This document shows positions 8,601 through 16,937 of a stretch of 64,000 nt of DNA, one piece after another. The translations under genes were made by a program, and so were the position numbers. This DNA comes from Catenulispora sp. MAP5-51 (GTDB taxonomy: Bacteria > Actinomycetota > Actinomycetes > Streptomycetales > Catenulisporaceae): contig NZ_JBGCCH010000007.1 of NCBI RefSeq assembly GCF_041261205.1, positions 1 to 64,000 of the forward strand. The letters run 5' to 3'. Within the stretch, counting starts at the first letter, position 1. Each line of letters begins with the position of its first letter. Below the pieces are notes generated by a model that was not told the origin of the DNA, made no database searches, and was given only the letters and a program-made list of their open reading frames with translations.

Positions 8601-10018
8601 ATCGGACCTACTGGGCTGGGCTTCAGCAGAACTATGTGGCCCCGGAACCCGAGAAGGCACTCCTGCACCCTGTCGCGGCCCAGCCGGTACTGAGCGCGTT
8701 AGACCGGCTGCGCGCGTGTGTTGCTCAAGTCCTGGGGTATGCGCCTGCCAGTGTCGACGGTGACACACCGCTAACACAACTCGGTCTCGATTCGTTGCAG
8801 GCTGCGCGGATCGTGACTGTCATCAAACGGGAGTTCGGCGTAGAAGTTCAGCCTCGGCTGCTCCTCGACGCGGGCACCGTTGCGAGCGTCGCCGCTCACC
8901 TCAACTTGATGCCATCAGCATCCACACCACGGAGCTGCCATCCGCAGCCGCGCGACATGACGGAACGCATGATTGCGCAGGCGTGGCAGAACGTCGGCGG
9001 CCGACCACCGGCCGGCGTGGACGACGAGCTGTCCGAGCTGGCCTCGGACTCCGTGCTGGCTGAGGCTTTCACTCGCGCCGTCAGCGCAAGCATCGGATGC
9101 TCCCTGGACACTATCGACCACTCGGATTCCCCGATCACTATTGCCTCGCTTGCCGACCGACTGCGGCCGCTGGCGGAGGCGCCCGTGGAAGGGAACCTCC
9201 GTGTGCTTCGCCCCGGTGGAAGCCGTCCACCGCTCTTCCTCATTCACCCTGCGGGCGGTACTACCGCCGTCTACCGCCCACTGTGCGACCGGCTCAGTAC
9301 GGAACAGCCCTGCTTCGGGCTCGAACGACTGGACGAAGCAACCGACGTAGGCGACCGCGCGGCGCAATACGCTCGCTTGATCTGGGAGACCCACCCCGAC
9401 GGCCCCTGGGCGCTCGGTGGCTGGTCGTATGGCGGCATCGTCGCGCAGGAGGCTGCGCGGCTGCTCGTGGAGGCTGGAGGCGAGGTCGGCGTTCTACTCC
9501 TGATCGATAGCGTGCTGCCGCTACCTATGCCCGCCCTCAGTTCGGGGCAGGCCGCTTGCGAGCGATACATGGCCTTCGCCGGCTATGTACGCAGCACCTA
9601 CGGAGCCGAGCTGGAGTTTCCGTACGACGAACTGGCTCTGATGAACGATGCGGAGCAGATCGACACGGTCATGGGTATCTTGGAGAAGAGTGGAGCTTTG
9701 CCGCCTTCCATCCTCAAACACCAGCGCGATTCCTACACCGACCTCCTCAGCGCCGAGCGGCACGATCCGGTCTCCTACTCCGGGCGCACTGTCCTCTATC
9801 GAGCGAGCGAAACGGCTCCCCACACGGTTTCCGACCCGCGTTATGAGCAGCATGACGAGGCCCTCGGATGGCAGCGACTATGCCGCGATCTGACGGTGAG
9901 ATCGGTACCGGGCCACCACTTGGCCTTGCTTGACCCGCCTGTCGTCGATGTTCTCAGCAACCTGTTCATCGCAGATCTTGAGTGCGTTGAACGGGAGCCC
10001 GCTCCGTCAACTCCGTAG
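5678..10018 (+). CDS. Pks13-like polyketide synthase, ACP-KS-AT-ACP-(ACP-like)-TE
   Basis: 1446 residues from ATG 5678, overlapping the FAAL stop. Domains: N-terminal ACP (about 10-80) with 'EQGVSSRDAVALA', the same SSRDAV context as the loading ACP of mycobacterial Pks13 (attachment Ser probably S47); KS (106-525) with Cys274 in 'DTACSSS', His410 'EAHGTGT' and His450 'KTNLGHLEAAAG'; AT (about 638-925) with 'GHSMGE' Ser726 and 'AASH' where extender-selecting HAFH/YASH sits; ACP (about 1005-1075) with 'LGLDSL' Ser1039; a further carrier-like domain (1092-1165) with 'LASDSVLAEAF' Ser1125; thioesterase (1180-1446) with 'GWSYGG' Ser1250 and 'GHHLALLD' His1414. No KR, DH or ER. Expected chemistry is one decarboxylative condensation of two acyl chains, giving a beta-keto product whose reduction needs a separate enzyme. 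Product unknown. Confidence 0.93.
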   Translation: MGDLPMGNAGLEADVRRLVLRRLHEWHKIDPTSVKPDRPLAEQGVSSRDAVALAAELSELAEVRLPATLLWEASTLDDLARVVGEYAGATTPPVTCPDAASSPGAVQIAVVGVGCRLPGAVNSAEEFWRLLTAGSDAVSTLPEDRWQGFASRGDPATAEVTKHGGFLDDLAGFDAEFFGIAPSEAAAMDPQQRLLLEVAYESLDHASIPAHSLASTRTGVFVGVSGNEYAHLTTSTLEGIQAWTAPGIALSIVANRLSYMLDLRGPSLVVDTACSSSLVAVHQAVRSLVGGECDAALAGGVNILLSPMVTLGFQRAGALAQDGRCKTFDAAADGMVRSEGCAVVVLKRLSDAELSGDRVLAVIQSSAVNSDGRSNGLLAPNGASQRALLSEVYARDGVTAAADVDYVEAHGTGTALGDPVEAGALGAVLGRGRDPDRPLLVGSVKTNLGHLEAAAGIAGLVKTVLALHHGELPPSLHFEQPNDHIDFDALSLRVVTGPEPWPRYSGHATAGVSAFGFGGTNAHVVLREYAPAEARPAPDEIAAPGMIALDAPTSDRLRDAAGDLAAWLNSPQAAGVRLSDAAHTLVRRLGAGRHRGAVVARSREQAAEALTRLAAGEPHPGCVEYQTDAQQRVEAGSVWVFSGYGSQWPGMARRLLDEEAAFAAAIDSMEPVLERCARFSLRDVLATDSALSDPAIAQPALFGVQVALASLWRAYGLRPAAMIGHSMGEISAAVAAGALSLEAGAQIIASRSRLLSGLTGGAMAVVGCSEGEIAGMAGDLASIRIAVHSSPEQAVVAGTAADVELLTSRVEQAGMTVRALDITAASHTEHVDSVLEAFSKELGVVTHQEPTCRFYRTAVEDPRGTNPLDAVYWLRNLRMPVRFRQAVAAAAEDGHRVFLEISPHPTQLHPIAETLRATGVEDALLLPTLRRGDDETAGFRLSLAALMLRGDVDLNRYKIYPDAQIIDIPSRRWRHRTYWAGLQQNYVAPEPEKALLHPVAAQPVLSALDRLRACVAQVLGYAPASVDGDTPLTQLGLDSLQAARIVTVIKREFGVEVQPRLLLDAGTVASVAAHLNLMPSASTPRSCHPQPRDMTERMIAQAWQNVGGRPPAGVDDELSELASDSVLAEAFTRAVSASIGCSLDTIDHSDSPITIASLADRLRPLAEAPVEGNLRVLRPGGSRPPLFLIHPAGGTTAVYRPLCDRLSTEQPCFGLERLDEATDVGDRAAQYARLIWETHPDGPWALGGWSYGGIVAQEAARLLVEAGGEVGVLLLIDSVLPLPMPALSSGQAACERYMAFAGYVRSTYGAELEFPYDELALMNDAEQIDTVMGILEKSGALPPSILKHQRDSYTDLLSAERHDPVSYSGRTVLYRASETAPHTVSDPRYEQHDEALGWQRLCRDLTVRSVPGHHLALLDPPVVDVLSNLFIADLECVEREPAPSTP

Positions 10019-10484
10019 TTGGGAAGCCATACCATGCCCCACTCCTTCGAGAGGATCGCCGCGTCGGCGCGCACTGCCGTCCCAGGCGGCCCCGTTCCAG
10101 CCGCGGCGCCGCGACTAGGGGTCCGGACGGCGGCCCCAAGACCGCTTCATGCGTCCCGAGGAAGGCTTCGCCAGGCCGCGGAGGACGATGTCTGTGCGCG
10201 CCAGCCACCTGGCAAGGCGATCACGAAGCCGACCTGCAGATCTGCACGCCGGCGCACAAAACCGCCATGTGGAACTGAGACAATCCGCCGCAGCAGGCAG
10301 GGAATCGCGTAGTAGGTCGCCATCGCGAACAGCCCGTCTCTGCATCGGCGCCACGCACGATTGGCCCGAACAGAACTTCAGCGTTCGAGGCCGGTCCTGG
10401 CGTAGTGCTTGCGTAGTGCCCTGGTTCTTTGCACGATCCGTCGCCGCGCGAAGCAAGCCGATACGACACGAGGATGAGTCAAGA
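10019..10484. other. Long gap between PKS and MFS genes
   Basis: About 465 bp. Frames are open on both strands but Arg/Ser-rich and without recognisable domains. The upstream in-frame extension of the MFS gene (from 10149) is judged non-coding. A decayed gene may lie here; no family could be named. Confidence 0.5.
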
Positions 10485-11903
10485 GTGGACGAAGACCGCT
10501 CGGTTATGCAGGCCACGGCCGAATCCACTACGCGGCGCCAGACCCTGACCGGATCCAGACGTAGTCGTAGTCGTCAAGCATCATCGACGATCGCGGCACG
10601 GTTGCGCCCACGTTCCTTCGTGGTCATCAACACCGACTTCACACGACTCTGGCTCGGGCAAGCCGCGTCCGGCATCGGCGACCAGCTGGCGCTGACGACC
10701 ATGGTGCTCTGGATCGGCACGACGCTGCTTCGTGGCGAGCAGCGCGCACCCGCCGTGGTCGCAGGGCTGATCGTCGCCGAGTCGATTACGGTTTTGCTTG
10801 TTGCACCTGTCGCAGGGGTCTTTGTGGACCGCTGGGACAGGCGCCGCATCATGCTGGCCGCAGACTTGGCTAGAGCCGGACTCTATGCGGGAATTGTACT
10901 TGTGGCGGCTGTCGGCGCGAGGCACGTGCAGCTCTGCATCGTGCTCCTATACGCCGTCACTGTCGGATCGGCGGCTGCGGCCCGGTTCTTCATTCCGGCC
11001 CGTGCAGCCTATGTCGCCGACATCGTCCCGGGGGCCGCCGCGCGTGCGCGGGCCTCCGGAATTGGCCAGGCAACCGACGCAGCAGCGATCATCGCCGGAC
11101 CGCCTCTCGCCGCACCGCTCCTGTTGTCTGCAGGACCGCAGTGGGCCTTGGCGCTGAACGCGGCGTCGTTCCTCTTTTCCTACGCCGTGGTCCGTCGTGT
11201 CCATGCCCCGGCCCTTGCGCGGTTGACTGTTGACGAGTCAGGCGGCTGCACCTTGGGCCTCTGGAGAGAGTTCGTCGCCGGAGTGCGGTTCATCGCGAGG
11301 AACCGCGTGTTGCTGGTTCTCACTGTCTCAGTGGTGGTCAGTACACTCGGGGCTGGGGCGCTCAGCGCGCTCGGCGTCTTCTTCACCATGCGGAACCTGC
11401 ACGCAACGGCAAGCTTCTATGGCTTCCTTGGACTCTCCTTCGGCATCGGGATTGCAGCCGGTGCCCTGGCCGGCGGAGCGCTTGCCGCGCGTTATGGTCC
11501 GGCTCGGGTTCTCAGCGGCGGACTGCTGTCGGCAGGGCTCTTGGTCACCGTCTATGCCAAGCAGGGCAGCCCCTGGCCCGCACTAGCCGTGCTGGCACTG
11601 ATTGGAGTGCCGGTGGGCGTGCTGAATACGCTGATCGGCTCGATGCAGTTGGCTGTGACGCCGCGCGAGCTTCTCGGCCGGGTTAACGCGACGATCAATC
11701 CTATCCAGCAGGTGGCCGGCTTGGTCTCAACAGCCGTCGCAAGCTGGCTGGTCAGTAGCGCGCTGCCAGGGCTGAACGCGGATATCGGTGGTGTGCACTT
11801 CGGGCCGATCGACACCGTCTACTTCGCGAGCGCAGTGCCCATCCTCGGCGGAGGACTGTACGCCTTTCTCGCGCTACGGCGTGAGCATCACGGACTATCC
11901 TAG
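10485..11903 (+). CDS. MFS exporter (MFS_3/EntS-like)
   Basis: About 470 residues. The start is uncertain: GTG 10485 has AGGA 10 nt upstream, and ATG 10506 is the alternative. After an Arg/Ser-rich leader come 10-12 hydrophobic segments. 'FTRLWLGQAASGIGDQLALT' at the N-terminus and the loop motif 'GVFVDRWDRRRIML' are typical of the EntS-like MFS_3 group, which exports siderophores and natural products. It sits on the same strand behind the FAAL and PKS, so it probably exports their lipid product. This would take the place that an RND transporter (MmpL3) has in mycobacteria; that is inference from position. Its 3' end abuts a truncated cytochrome P450 on the opposite strand. Confidence 0.85.
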   Translation: MDEDRSVMQATAESTTRRQTLTGSRRSRSRQASSTIAARLRPRSFVVINTDFTRLWLGQAASGIGDQLALTTMVLWIGTTLLRGEQRAPAVVAGLIVAESITVLLVAPVAGVFVDRWDRRRIMLAADLARAGLYAGIVLVAAVGARHVQLCIVLLYAVTVGSAAAARFFIPARAAYVADIVPGAAARARASGIGQATDAAAIIAGPPLAAPLLLSAGPQWALALNAASFLFSYAVVRRVHAPALARLTVDESGGCTLGLWREFVAGVRFIARNRVLLVLTVSVVVSTLGAGALSALGVFFTMRNLHATASFYGFLGLSFGIGIAAGALAGGALAARYGPARVLSGGLLSAGLLVTVYAKQGSPWPALAVLALIGVPVGVLNTLIGSMQLAVTPRELLGRVNATINPIQQVAGLVSTAVASWLVSSALPGLNADIGGVHFGPIDTVYFASAVPILGGGLYAFLALRREHHGLS

Positions 11904-11910
11904 ATCTAAC

Positions 11911-12063
11911 ATGCGCGCGCATTTTCCAGGTGTCGAATCCATCTCGCCGTCGGATGGGGACGACGGGGGCGGTCTCCCGGATCCGGTTCAGAAGCGAATA
12001 GGGGTCGTGTTGTTGGGCGAGGTCAGCGGGGAGCTCAACGGGAGGCATGACTGGATCGGTCAT
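11911..12063 (-). pseudogene. Cytochrome P450 N-terminal fragment
   Basis: From ATG 12063 the frame reads 'MPPVELPADLAQQHDPYSLL' then 'NRIRETAPVVPIRRRDGFDTW', the standard N-terminus of bacterial P450s ('DPY..L..LRE.APV.....DG...W'). Similarity stops after about 50 residues at the point where the MFS gene ends on the other strand (11903). The heme-binding and helix I regions are absent. A purine-rich stretch lies upstream of the ATG. Best read as a P450 gene cut by insertion of the FAAL-PKS-MFS segment or by a deletion. Confidence 0.65.
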
Positions 12064-13002
12064 CGGCTGTCACCACCTTTCCGGGCGGGGGATTAGCGCG
12101 AGCCGGGTAAGCGGGGGACCCAGGACGGGGTGGGATCGTCGCGGTTCAGTGCCTTCTCGATGACGATCATCTTGTGATAGCAGTGCAACGCCGTGACGGT
12201 GCGGTCGAGCAGGGATGGTTGCCGATGACGTTTCCTGGAAGTGCAGGCCGTCAACGAGCGTCCGCCATCAACGGAGGCTGGGATAGTCCACAGGATCGGA
12301 CAGAACTCAGCCCTCGTTCGCAGGCCTCGGATCCAAAGACCGGCCATTTGGTAGACGAGCCTAGGCAGAGGCCGGTCCACTGGCGCGGCGCGCAACTTCG
12401 CGACCGTAGCGGCAACAAGTGGTCCGCTCGACCGGCTGAAGGTGGTCCGGCCGAGCGCGGTGCGGGTGTCATCCATGACTGAACCGTCCGCTAGATCTTG
12501 TCAAGCATCGCCTCGTCGGCTGCACTCCAAACACAGTCAGCATCACCGGCGACAGCCGGCGGAAGGCGCACCGTGGAGTTCACCCGGCTCGCGCCACGGG
12601 GCGCGCTGCGCTTCGGTGGTCGCAGGTTCGGATCCCGCTGAAAGAACCCTCTGACCAGACAATCCCCCCAACTGTCGCGTGAAATGGCGCCCTGAGACCC
12701 CACCCGAGATCCGAACTCCTGATCTGAGTCTGTTAGTGGCCGCGCCGCGCGCAGAGTAGCGCTATGCCACATTTGGCTACCCGCCTTGGTAACCGCATGC
12801 CGACGCAACAATGACGAACAGGGCCGCGCCACCGCCTGCGAGGCGTGTTGGGAGCATGTCGGCCAAAGGCTGCGACCGTGGCGCCGATCTCGGTGGTGTC
12901 CTTGACTTCGGCGCCGATCTGGACGAGGCGCAGCTGTGGGTCTCAGAGGGCGCTAAGTGAGCTGTAGGAAGCGCATCCGTCGGTGTCTGGGCACTCCGGC
13001 CA
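12064..13002. other. Decayed non-coding stretch
   Basis: Nearly 1 kb without an intact gene. A 127-residue minus-strand frame (12476-12093) has no recognisable domain and could be the ruin of a gene that preceded the P450. Short tRNA-like pieces (around 12620 and 12698-12782) do not fold into a complete tRNA. The last part leads into the IS5-type remnant. Confidence 0.5.
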
Positions 13003-13342
13003 GTTCGAGCTGCGGGAGATCGTGAACGGATCCTGTTTCAGGCACGAGCCGGCTGCGCGTGGCAACAACCGCCGCCCGATCTTCCGCCGTGGTCGGCGGT
13101 GTACTACTACTTCGCCAAGTGGCGTGACGACGGCACCGATCAGTTGATCCACGATCTGCAGATTTGGCAGGTGTGGGAGAAGACTGGATGAGCCGAGGAT
13201 TCGACTGCGGTGGTGATGGACTCCCAGACGGTGCGGGCGGCGAACTCCGTGCCGGCCACCATCACAAGCCTGGATGTGGGAAGGCAGTCCCCGGGCCGTA
13301 AGCGCGGGATTGCCACTGACGTCATAGGGCTGATTATCGGCT
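13003..13342 (+). pseudogene. IS5-family transposase remnant
   Basis: Three blocks match the N-terminal half of IS5-family transposases: 'ELREIVN' (about 13008-13027), then, after a one-base deletion at about 13030, 'ILFQARAGCAWQQ' followed by 'DLPPWSAVYYYFAKWRDDGT' and 'IHDLQIWQVWEKTG', and after an in-frame TGA (13189-13191) 'STAVVMDSQTVRAA' and 'GRKRGIATDVIGLIIG'. The DDE-domain Asp of 'MDSQ' remains but the rest of the catalytic domain is missing. One frameshift and one nonsense codon show that it is dead but not very old. Terminal inverted repeats were not found by eye. Confidence 0.8.
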
Positions 13343-13742
13343 CCGAAAGGGGCGAAAGCTTATCTAACGCCCTCTAGGGGGCACAGCAATGCGCTACGGC
13401 TACCCGACCGTTTGCCCTGCCTTCCCTGCTGGGTGCACTGTGTTGCTCGAAGAAAGGCGACCCGGTGCGCCAACCTGCCGAACGCCTGCCCCAGGAGCTG
13501 ATCGGGGCGGAGTCCACCGCCCATATCGGCCCCGACCTAGCGAGCGCACCGAACCCGCATGCCACAGGGCAATGGGCACCTGAAGACCCTCAGGCTGGGG
13601 CAGGCGACCTGGACCTGCAGATCCCGAAGGGGTGCCGGACCGGGCCGCCCTTCGCGAGCGCCTGAAGCCCGCGCCGAGCCGTTCGACGTCGTTCGGCGCG
13701 TAGCCGTCTCGCGACCCGCTGCCCCAGGTGATGGCGACGGTT
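13343..13742. other. Gap between IS5 remnant and esterase gene
   Basis: About 400 bp without a supported gene. Frames on both strands are short and show no domain. It contains the 3' flank of the esterase gene; no clear terminator hairpin was seen. Confidence 0.5.
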
Positions 13743-14864
13743 TTAGGAAGGCAGGCCGAGGCCGGCGGCGAGCACCGGCCAGGAGGCGGCGAACGTGACC
13801 TTCCAGGAAATCCAGTTGTGAATACCGCCCCTGTAGAAGTCAGCTTGTGCCGGGATGCCGAGCATCTTCAGTCGGTTGATGAACGCGATGTTCTGCGGTA
13901 GCAGTACCCCGCCCTCCGCCCAAAGCCCGAGCGTTCCTGCTAAGTCCTGAGCTTCTTCGCCGACTCCGTCGCCGCAGGAGAGGAACAGGGAGGTCCCACG
14001 CAGGTTGGCCGCTTGTGAGTAGGGGTTGTTCTCGTCGCGTAGCCGTCTGCCGATGCTGCTGCTCGGATCCCCCCATACCGCGTTCGGTGAATATCCCTGC
14101 CACAAATCGCCCATCATCATCAGTAAGGATGTGCCGGGAGTAGTCGTGTCGACGATCCCGCTGTACGACGCGGCTGCAGCGAAGGTCCGCGGGTAGTGCG
14201 CAGCCAGGATCATGGCACCGTAACCGCCAGAGGATACGCCAGCCACAGCGCGTTTGGGTTTCGCGTGGTAGTCGCGTTCCATTAGTTGCATAAGCTCTAC
14301 GGCGTCGAAGGCTTCGTAGTCGGGTCTTTCTTCGCCGTTGTTCCACCAGCGGGTCGCCAGGGCGATCGGGCTGTTGTCGGGCATGACGACGATTAGATTC
14401 CTTGTGGAGACGAAGGACTCGATGTCAGTCTCCCGAGTCCAGGCGGCGTAACTGTCCCTGCCGCCATGCAGAAGGAAGAGCACGGGCCATCGGGTGCCGT
14501 CTGCGTCGGCGCTCCAGCCGGTTGGGACGATGATCCTCACAGGGACCACGGAGCCGACAGCCGCAGAGCCGACGTCGAGGTCGGCCATGTGCGGGTCGAG
14601 CCAGGTCTCGGATTGGACGTATGATCCGTCGTCGGCCTTTCCGGTCGGCGGGGCGACCGCGATCGGCCTCGTGGATGAAGAGGGCACCGGTGATTGCAGT
14701 GACGGCGGGACCGGAATAGTCGAGGCCGATTGAGTCATACTTTGAGCCGGCATTGGGTCATCTGCCTGACCTGCGGATGAGGTCGGCGAAGAGGTCAACC
14801 AGACACATGACGTGAGTGCGAGGACCAAGGCCAGACCCCAGGCTGGACGTGGCATGTTAGACAT
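13743..14864 (-). CDS. Antigen 85-type secreted esterase/acyltransferase, putative lipoprotein
   Basis: 373 residues. The ATG at 14864 follows a GAGAGAAGA tract. The N-terminus has a hydrophobic signal ending in 'LALTSC', a plausible lipobox with Cys20, then a Ser/Pro-rich linker to about residue 80. The rest is the esterase D/antigen 85 (PF00756) alpha/beta hydrolase: 'VLFLLHGGRDSYAAWT', nucleophile 'AGVSSGGYGA' (Ser211), acidic residue near 'LSCGDGVGEE' (D299/E303) and 'GGIHNWISW' (His349), comparable to the His-Ser/Asn-Trp motif of Ag85. Antigen 85 enzymes transfer mycolyl chains between trehalose and the cell wall outside the membrane; related proteins are simple esterases. In this neighbourhood a role in transferring the PKS product to a sugar acceptor is attractive but inferred. 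No regulator is adjacent. Confidence 0.85.
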   Translation of the reverse strand: MSNMPRPAWGLALVLALTSCVWLTSSPTSSAGQADDPMPAQSMTQSASTIPVPPSLQSPVPSSSTRPIAVAPPTGKADDGSYVQSETWLDPHMADLDVGSAAVGSVVPVRIIVPTGWSADADGTRWPVLFLLHGGRDSYAAWTRETDIESFVSTRNLIVVMPDNSPIALATRWWNNGEERPDYEAFDAVELMQLMERDYHAKPKRAVAGVSSGGYGAMILAAHYPRTFAAAASYSGIVDTTTPGTSLLMMMGDLWQGYSPNAVWGDPSSSIGRRLRDENNPYSQAANLRGTSLFLSCGDGVGEEAQDLAGTLGLWAEGGVLLPQNIAFINRLKMLGIPAQADFYRGGIHNWISWKVTFAASWPVLAAGLGLPS

Positions 14865-15189
14865 CGTTCTTCTCTCTCAGGCGGGCGCATGGGGCGGTCT
14901 GCATCAGTGTCCGTAATGTCGGAGATATTCACCACGAAGGCCATCGAACTGAGACGGCGGCGAACGCAGGTCCAGGCACAGGCTGTGCAAGCCGACGGCG
15001 CATAGTTGTTTGCGAGCTGTAGGGAAACTCGGAGCCGGTTGCTCGCTAGGCTGGCGACGTGTTCGGATTGTCTGGCGAATCTGACGTCAGCAGGAGCACC
15101 CGCCACAGTCTCGACGCCCATGTCAGGCCAAGTCGGCTCGTGGAGGGTGCCCCGGTCTCGTGGATCTTCGATGACGGTCTGAGCTGATC
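14865..15189. other. Gap upstream of the esterase gene
   Basis: About 325 bp between the esterase start and the IS256 remnant. It must contain the esterase promoter; no other feature is evident. Confidence 0.5.
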
Positions 15190-16250
15190 TTATGCGGCTT
15201 TTGTGTGCGTGATGGGCTGTGTCGGGTGATCCGTCCGGGTGGTTTCCTCGAGTGCTGTGAAGAGCTTCGGCATCTGGGCGTCGTCTTTGACGCGGCGGAA
15301 TTGGGCGTGGCCTGGGCCATGCCGGTGCCGGTCCACAACATGACCATCTTGCCGTCGCGGCAGCGGGTGGCGTTCTTGTTGACGCGCCGGGCGATGGAGA
15401 ACATCTCGGGCAGGCCTTTGGCGCAGCGATGCGGCGACACCAGGTGGGCCTTCTCCAGCGAGGCGGCCAGGTTGTGCATGGCCCGCTCGGCACGGACCGC
15501 GTCGGGCTAGGTGAAGATCGCGGCCAGCTTGGCGTCGATGCGGGCGCGGTCGGGCTCAGGCAGGTGGTCGGCGACGTTGCGGTGCTTGCGGATCTGGCGT
15601 CTTTAAATCAGGACATTGCTTCCGAAGGCGCGGCGAGGTCCGGCGGACAGCGCCTTGCCGCCGTCGACGACGGCCAACAGCGCATCCTCGGCGGACAGAC
15701 CGCCCTCGTCGGCGCCGATACCGAGCGCGACGGCCATGCAGTGTGGTCGCCGATGTGTACCCCGTCGACCACGAAGACCTTGTGTCAGCCCGGACAGGTC
15801 GACGGCCAGCAGCGCGGCCAACGCGGTCTTCGCCGCCGCGACGAACCGGCGGGACGTCGCCGTCGGCACGACATCGGCGCCGACCGGTTCGCCGGTGCAG
15901 GTATGCCGTCGGGTGGCGACCCCGGCCAGCATCTTCTCCACCACCACCGCAGTGAGCTGGTCCTCGGCAGCGAACGTCCGGTGGCTGTCCAAGGGCGCCT
16001 CGGCGCCGTCGGCGCCGCGTACTCACGGCCGGGTCACCTCCACACGACACCCGCCCAGCTCGACCAGGCCGCGCCCGCGGCCATGGCGTGCCGCAGTCCG
16101 CTCGGCGTCGTGCTTCCCGTGCGACCCGACCAGCTGCTCGACCTCGGCATCGAACATCGCCTGCGTCACGGCCATGCCAGCCGCGACGCTCATTGCCAGC
16201 AGGGCCTCGCGGGCCACGGCGGCGATGTCGCAAGGTTTCGGCCAGCCCCA
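15190..16250 (-). pseudogene. IS256-family (mutator-type) transposase remnant
   Basis: Read on the minus strand in several frames. The N-terminal part gives 'AREALLAMSVAAGMAVTQAM' then 'EVEQLVGSHGKHDAERTAAR', a middle part 'VVVEKMLAGVATRRH', 'TSRRFVAAAKTALAALLAVD' and 'MAVALGIGADEGG', then 'QIRKHRNVADHLPEPDRARI' followed by an in-frame TAG, 'LAASLEKAHLVSPHRCAKGL' and 'SIARRVNKNATRCRDGKMV', and the tail 'RRVKDDAQMPKLFTALEE' ending at TAA 15190. This order is that of actinobacterial IS256-type transposases. Several frameshifts, the stop, and a deletion before 'SIARRV' (the usual 'TNTIESM' segment is missing) make it inactive. Confidence 0.8.
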
Positions 16251-16937
16251 CGGGCAACCGTGCCCGCGCGTCGGGCGTGTCAGTATTCAGTCACCAGGCG
16301 CAGGTTGGGTATCGTCATCTTCACGGCGGTCCCTCGGGTTTCGGGTCGAATGTGGCGCTCCACCCGATCTACCACCCAGTGGATCTCAGGTGGGGGACCG
16401 CCACCTTCCAAGTTCCACAAGAGCCGGGACGTCCTCCGGCTCGCGTGTTCTGCCGGGCTTAGCCCAGCGCTGCCCTGGACCAGCGTCGCGTGCCAAGCCG
16501 GTTGATGTCGCGATACGGCGGCCACCGAGGCCGGGCGATCGAGGTCGGCGCCGCATCACTGAGATCGTGCTTGCCTGCCGTTCTTCGGTACAGCCTGGCC
16601 GGCGTCGTTGCGAGTGCGGTCGGTCCGGTGTGGGCGCGGACTGCGCGGGAACCGCACCTGGAGCCGCATCCGTGCGGACCCTTGGTCGCGCTCTCCTGCC
16701 CGGCGCGGAAGTACGCGACTCATTGAAGGATCGGGGCCTTGCCATGAGTGCAAGATCGATCGGCCACACCGCCTCAAGTTGCACGTCCGTTCCCCTGCGC
16801 CGGCCTGATCTGCGCTCAGGTCGCACCCGTGACATGGGGCCCCGGAAGCAGCGATGGTGCGCCGCCCGTGCTCAGTGAAGACGCTGCGTCATCGGGTGAC
16901 CAAGAATGCTGCTCTTCGCAACACCCCATCGTGGCTG
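16251..16937. other. Non-coding stretch between IS256 remnant and glycosyltransferase
   Basis: About 690 bp. Open frames on both strands are Arg/Pro-rich shadows without domains. It may contain the outer part of the decayed IS256 element and its target; no end repeats could be defined by eye. Confidence 0.5.

Noticed and set aside
10149-10484. Upstream in-frame part of the MFS gene as coding
   Set aside because: It is Arg/Ser-rich with no similarity to MFS N-termini; transporter homology begins after residue ~150 of that frame.
12093-12476. 127-codon minus-strand frame as a gene
   Set aside because: No recognisable domain, no ribosome binding site, and it lies in a decayed stretch between a P450 fragment and an IS remnant.
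12615-12785. tRNA-like pieces (T-arm-like gttcggatc on both strands and a D-arm-like stretch near 12756-12782)
   Set aside because: No acceptor stem or anticodon arm closes around them, so no tRNA or reliable att site can be drawn.
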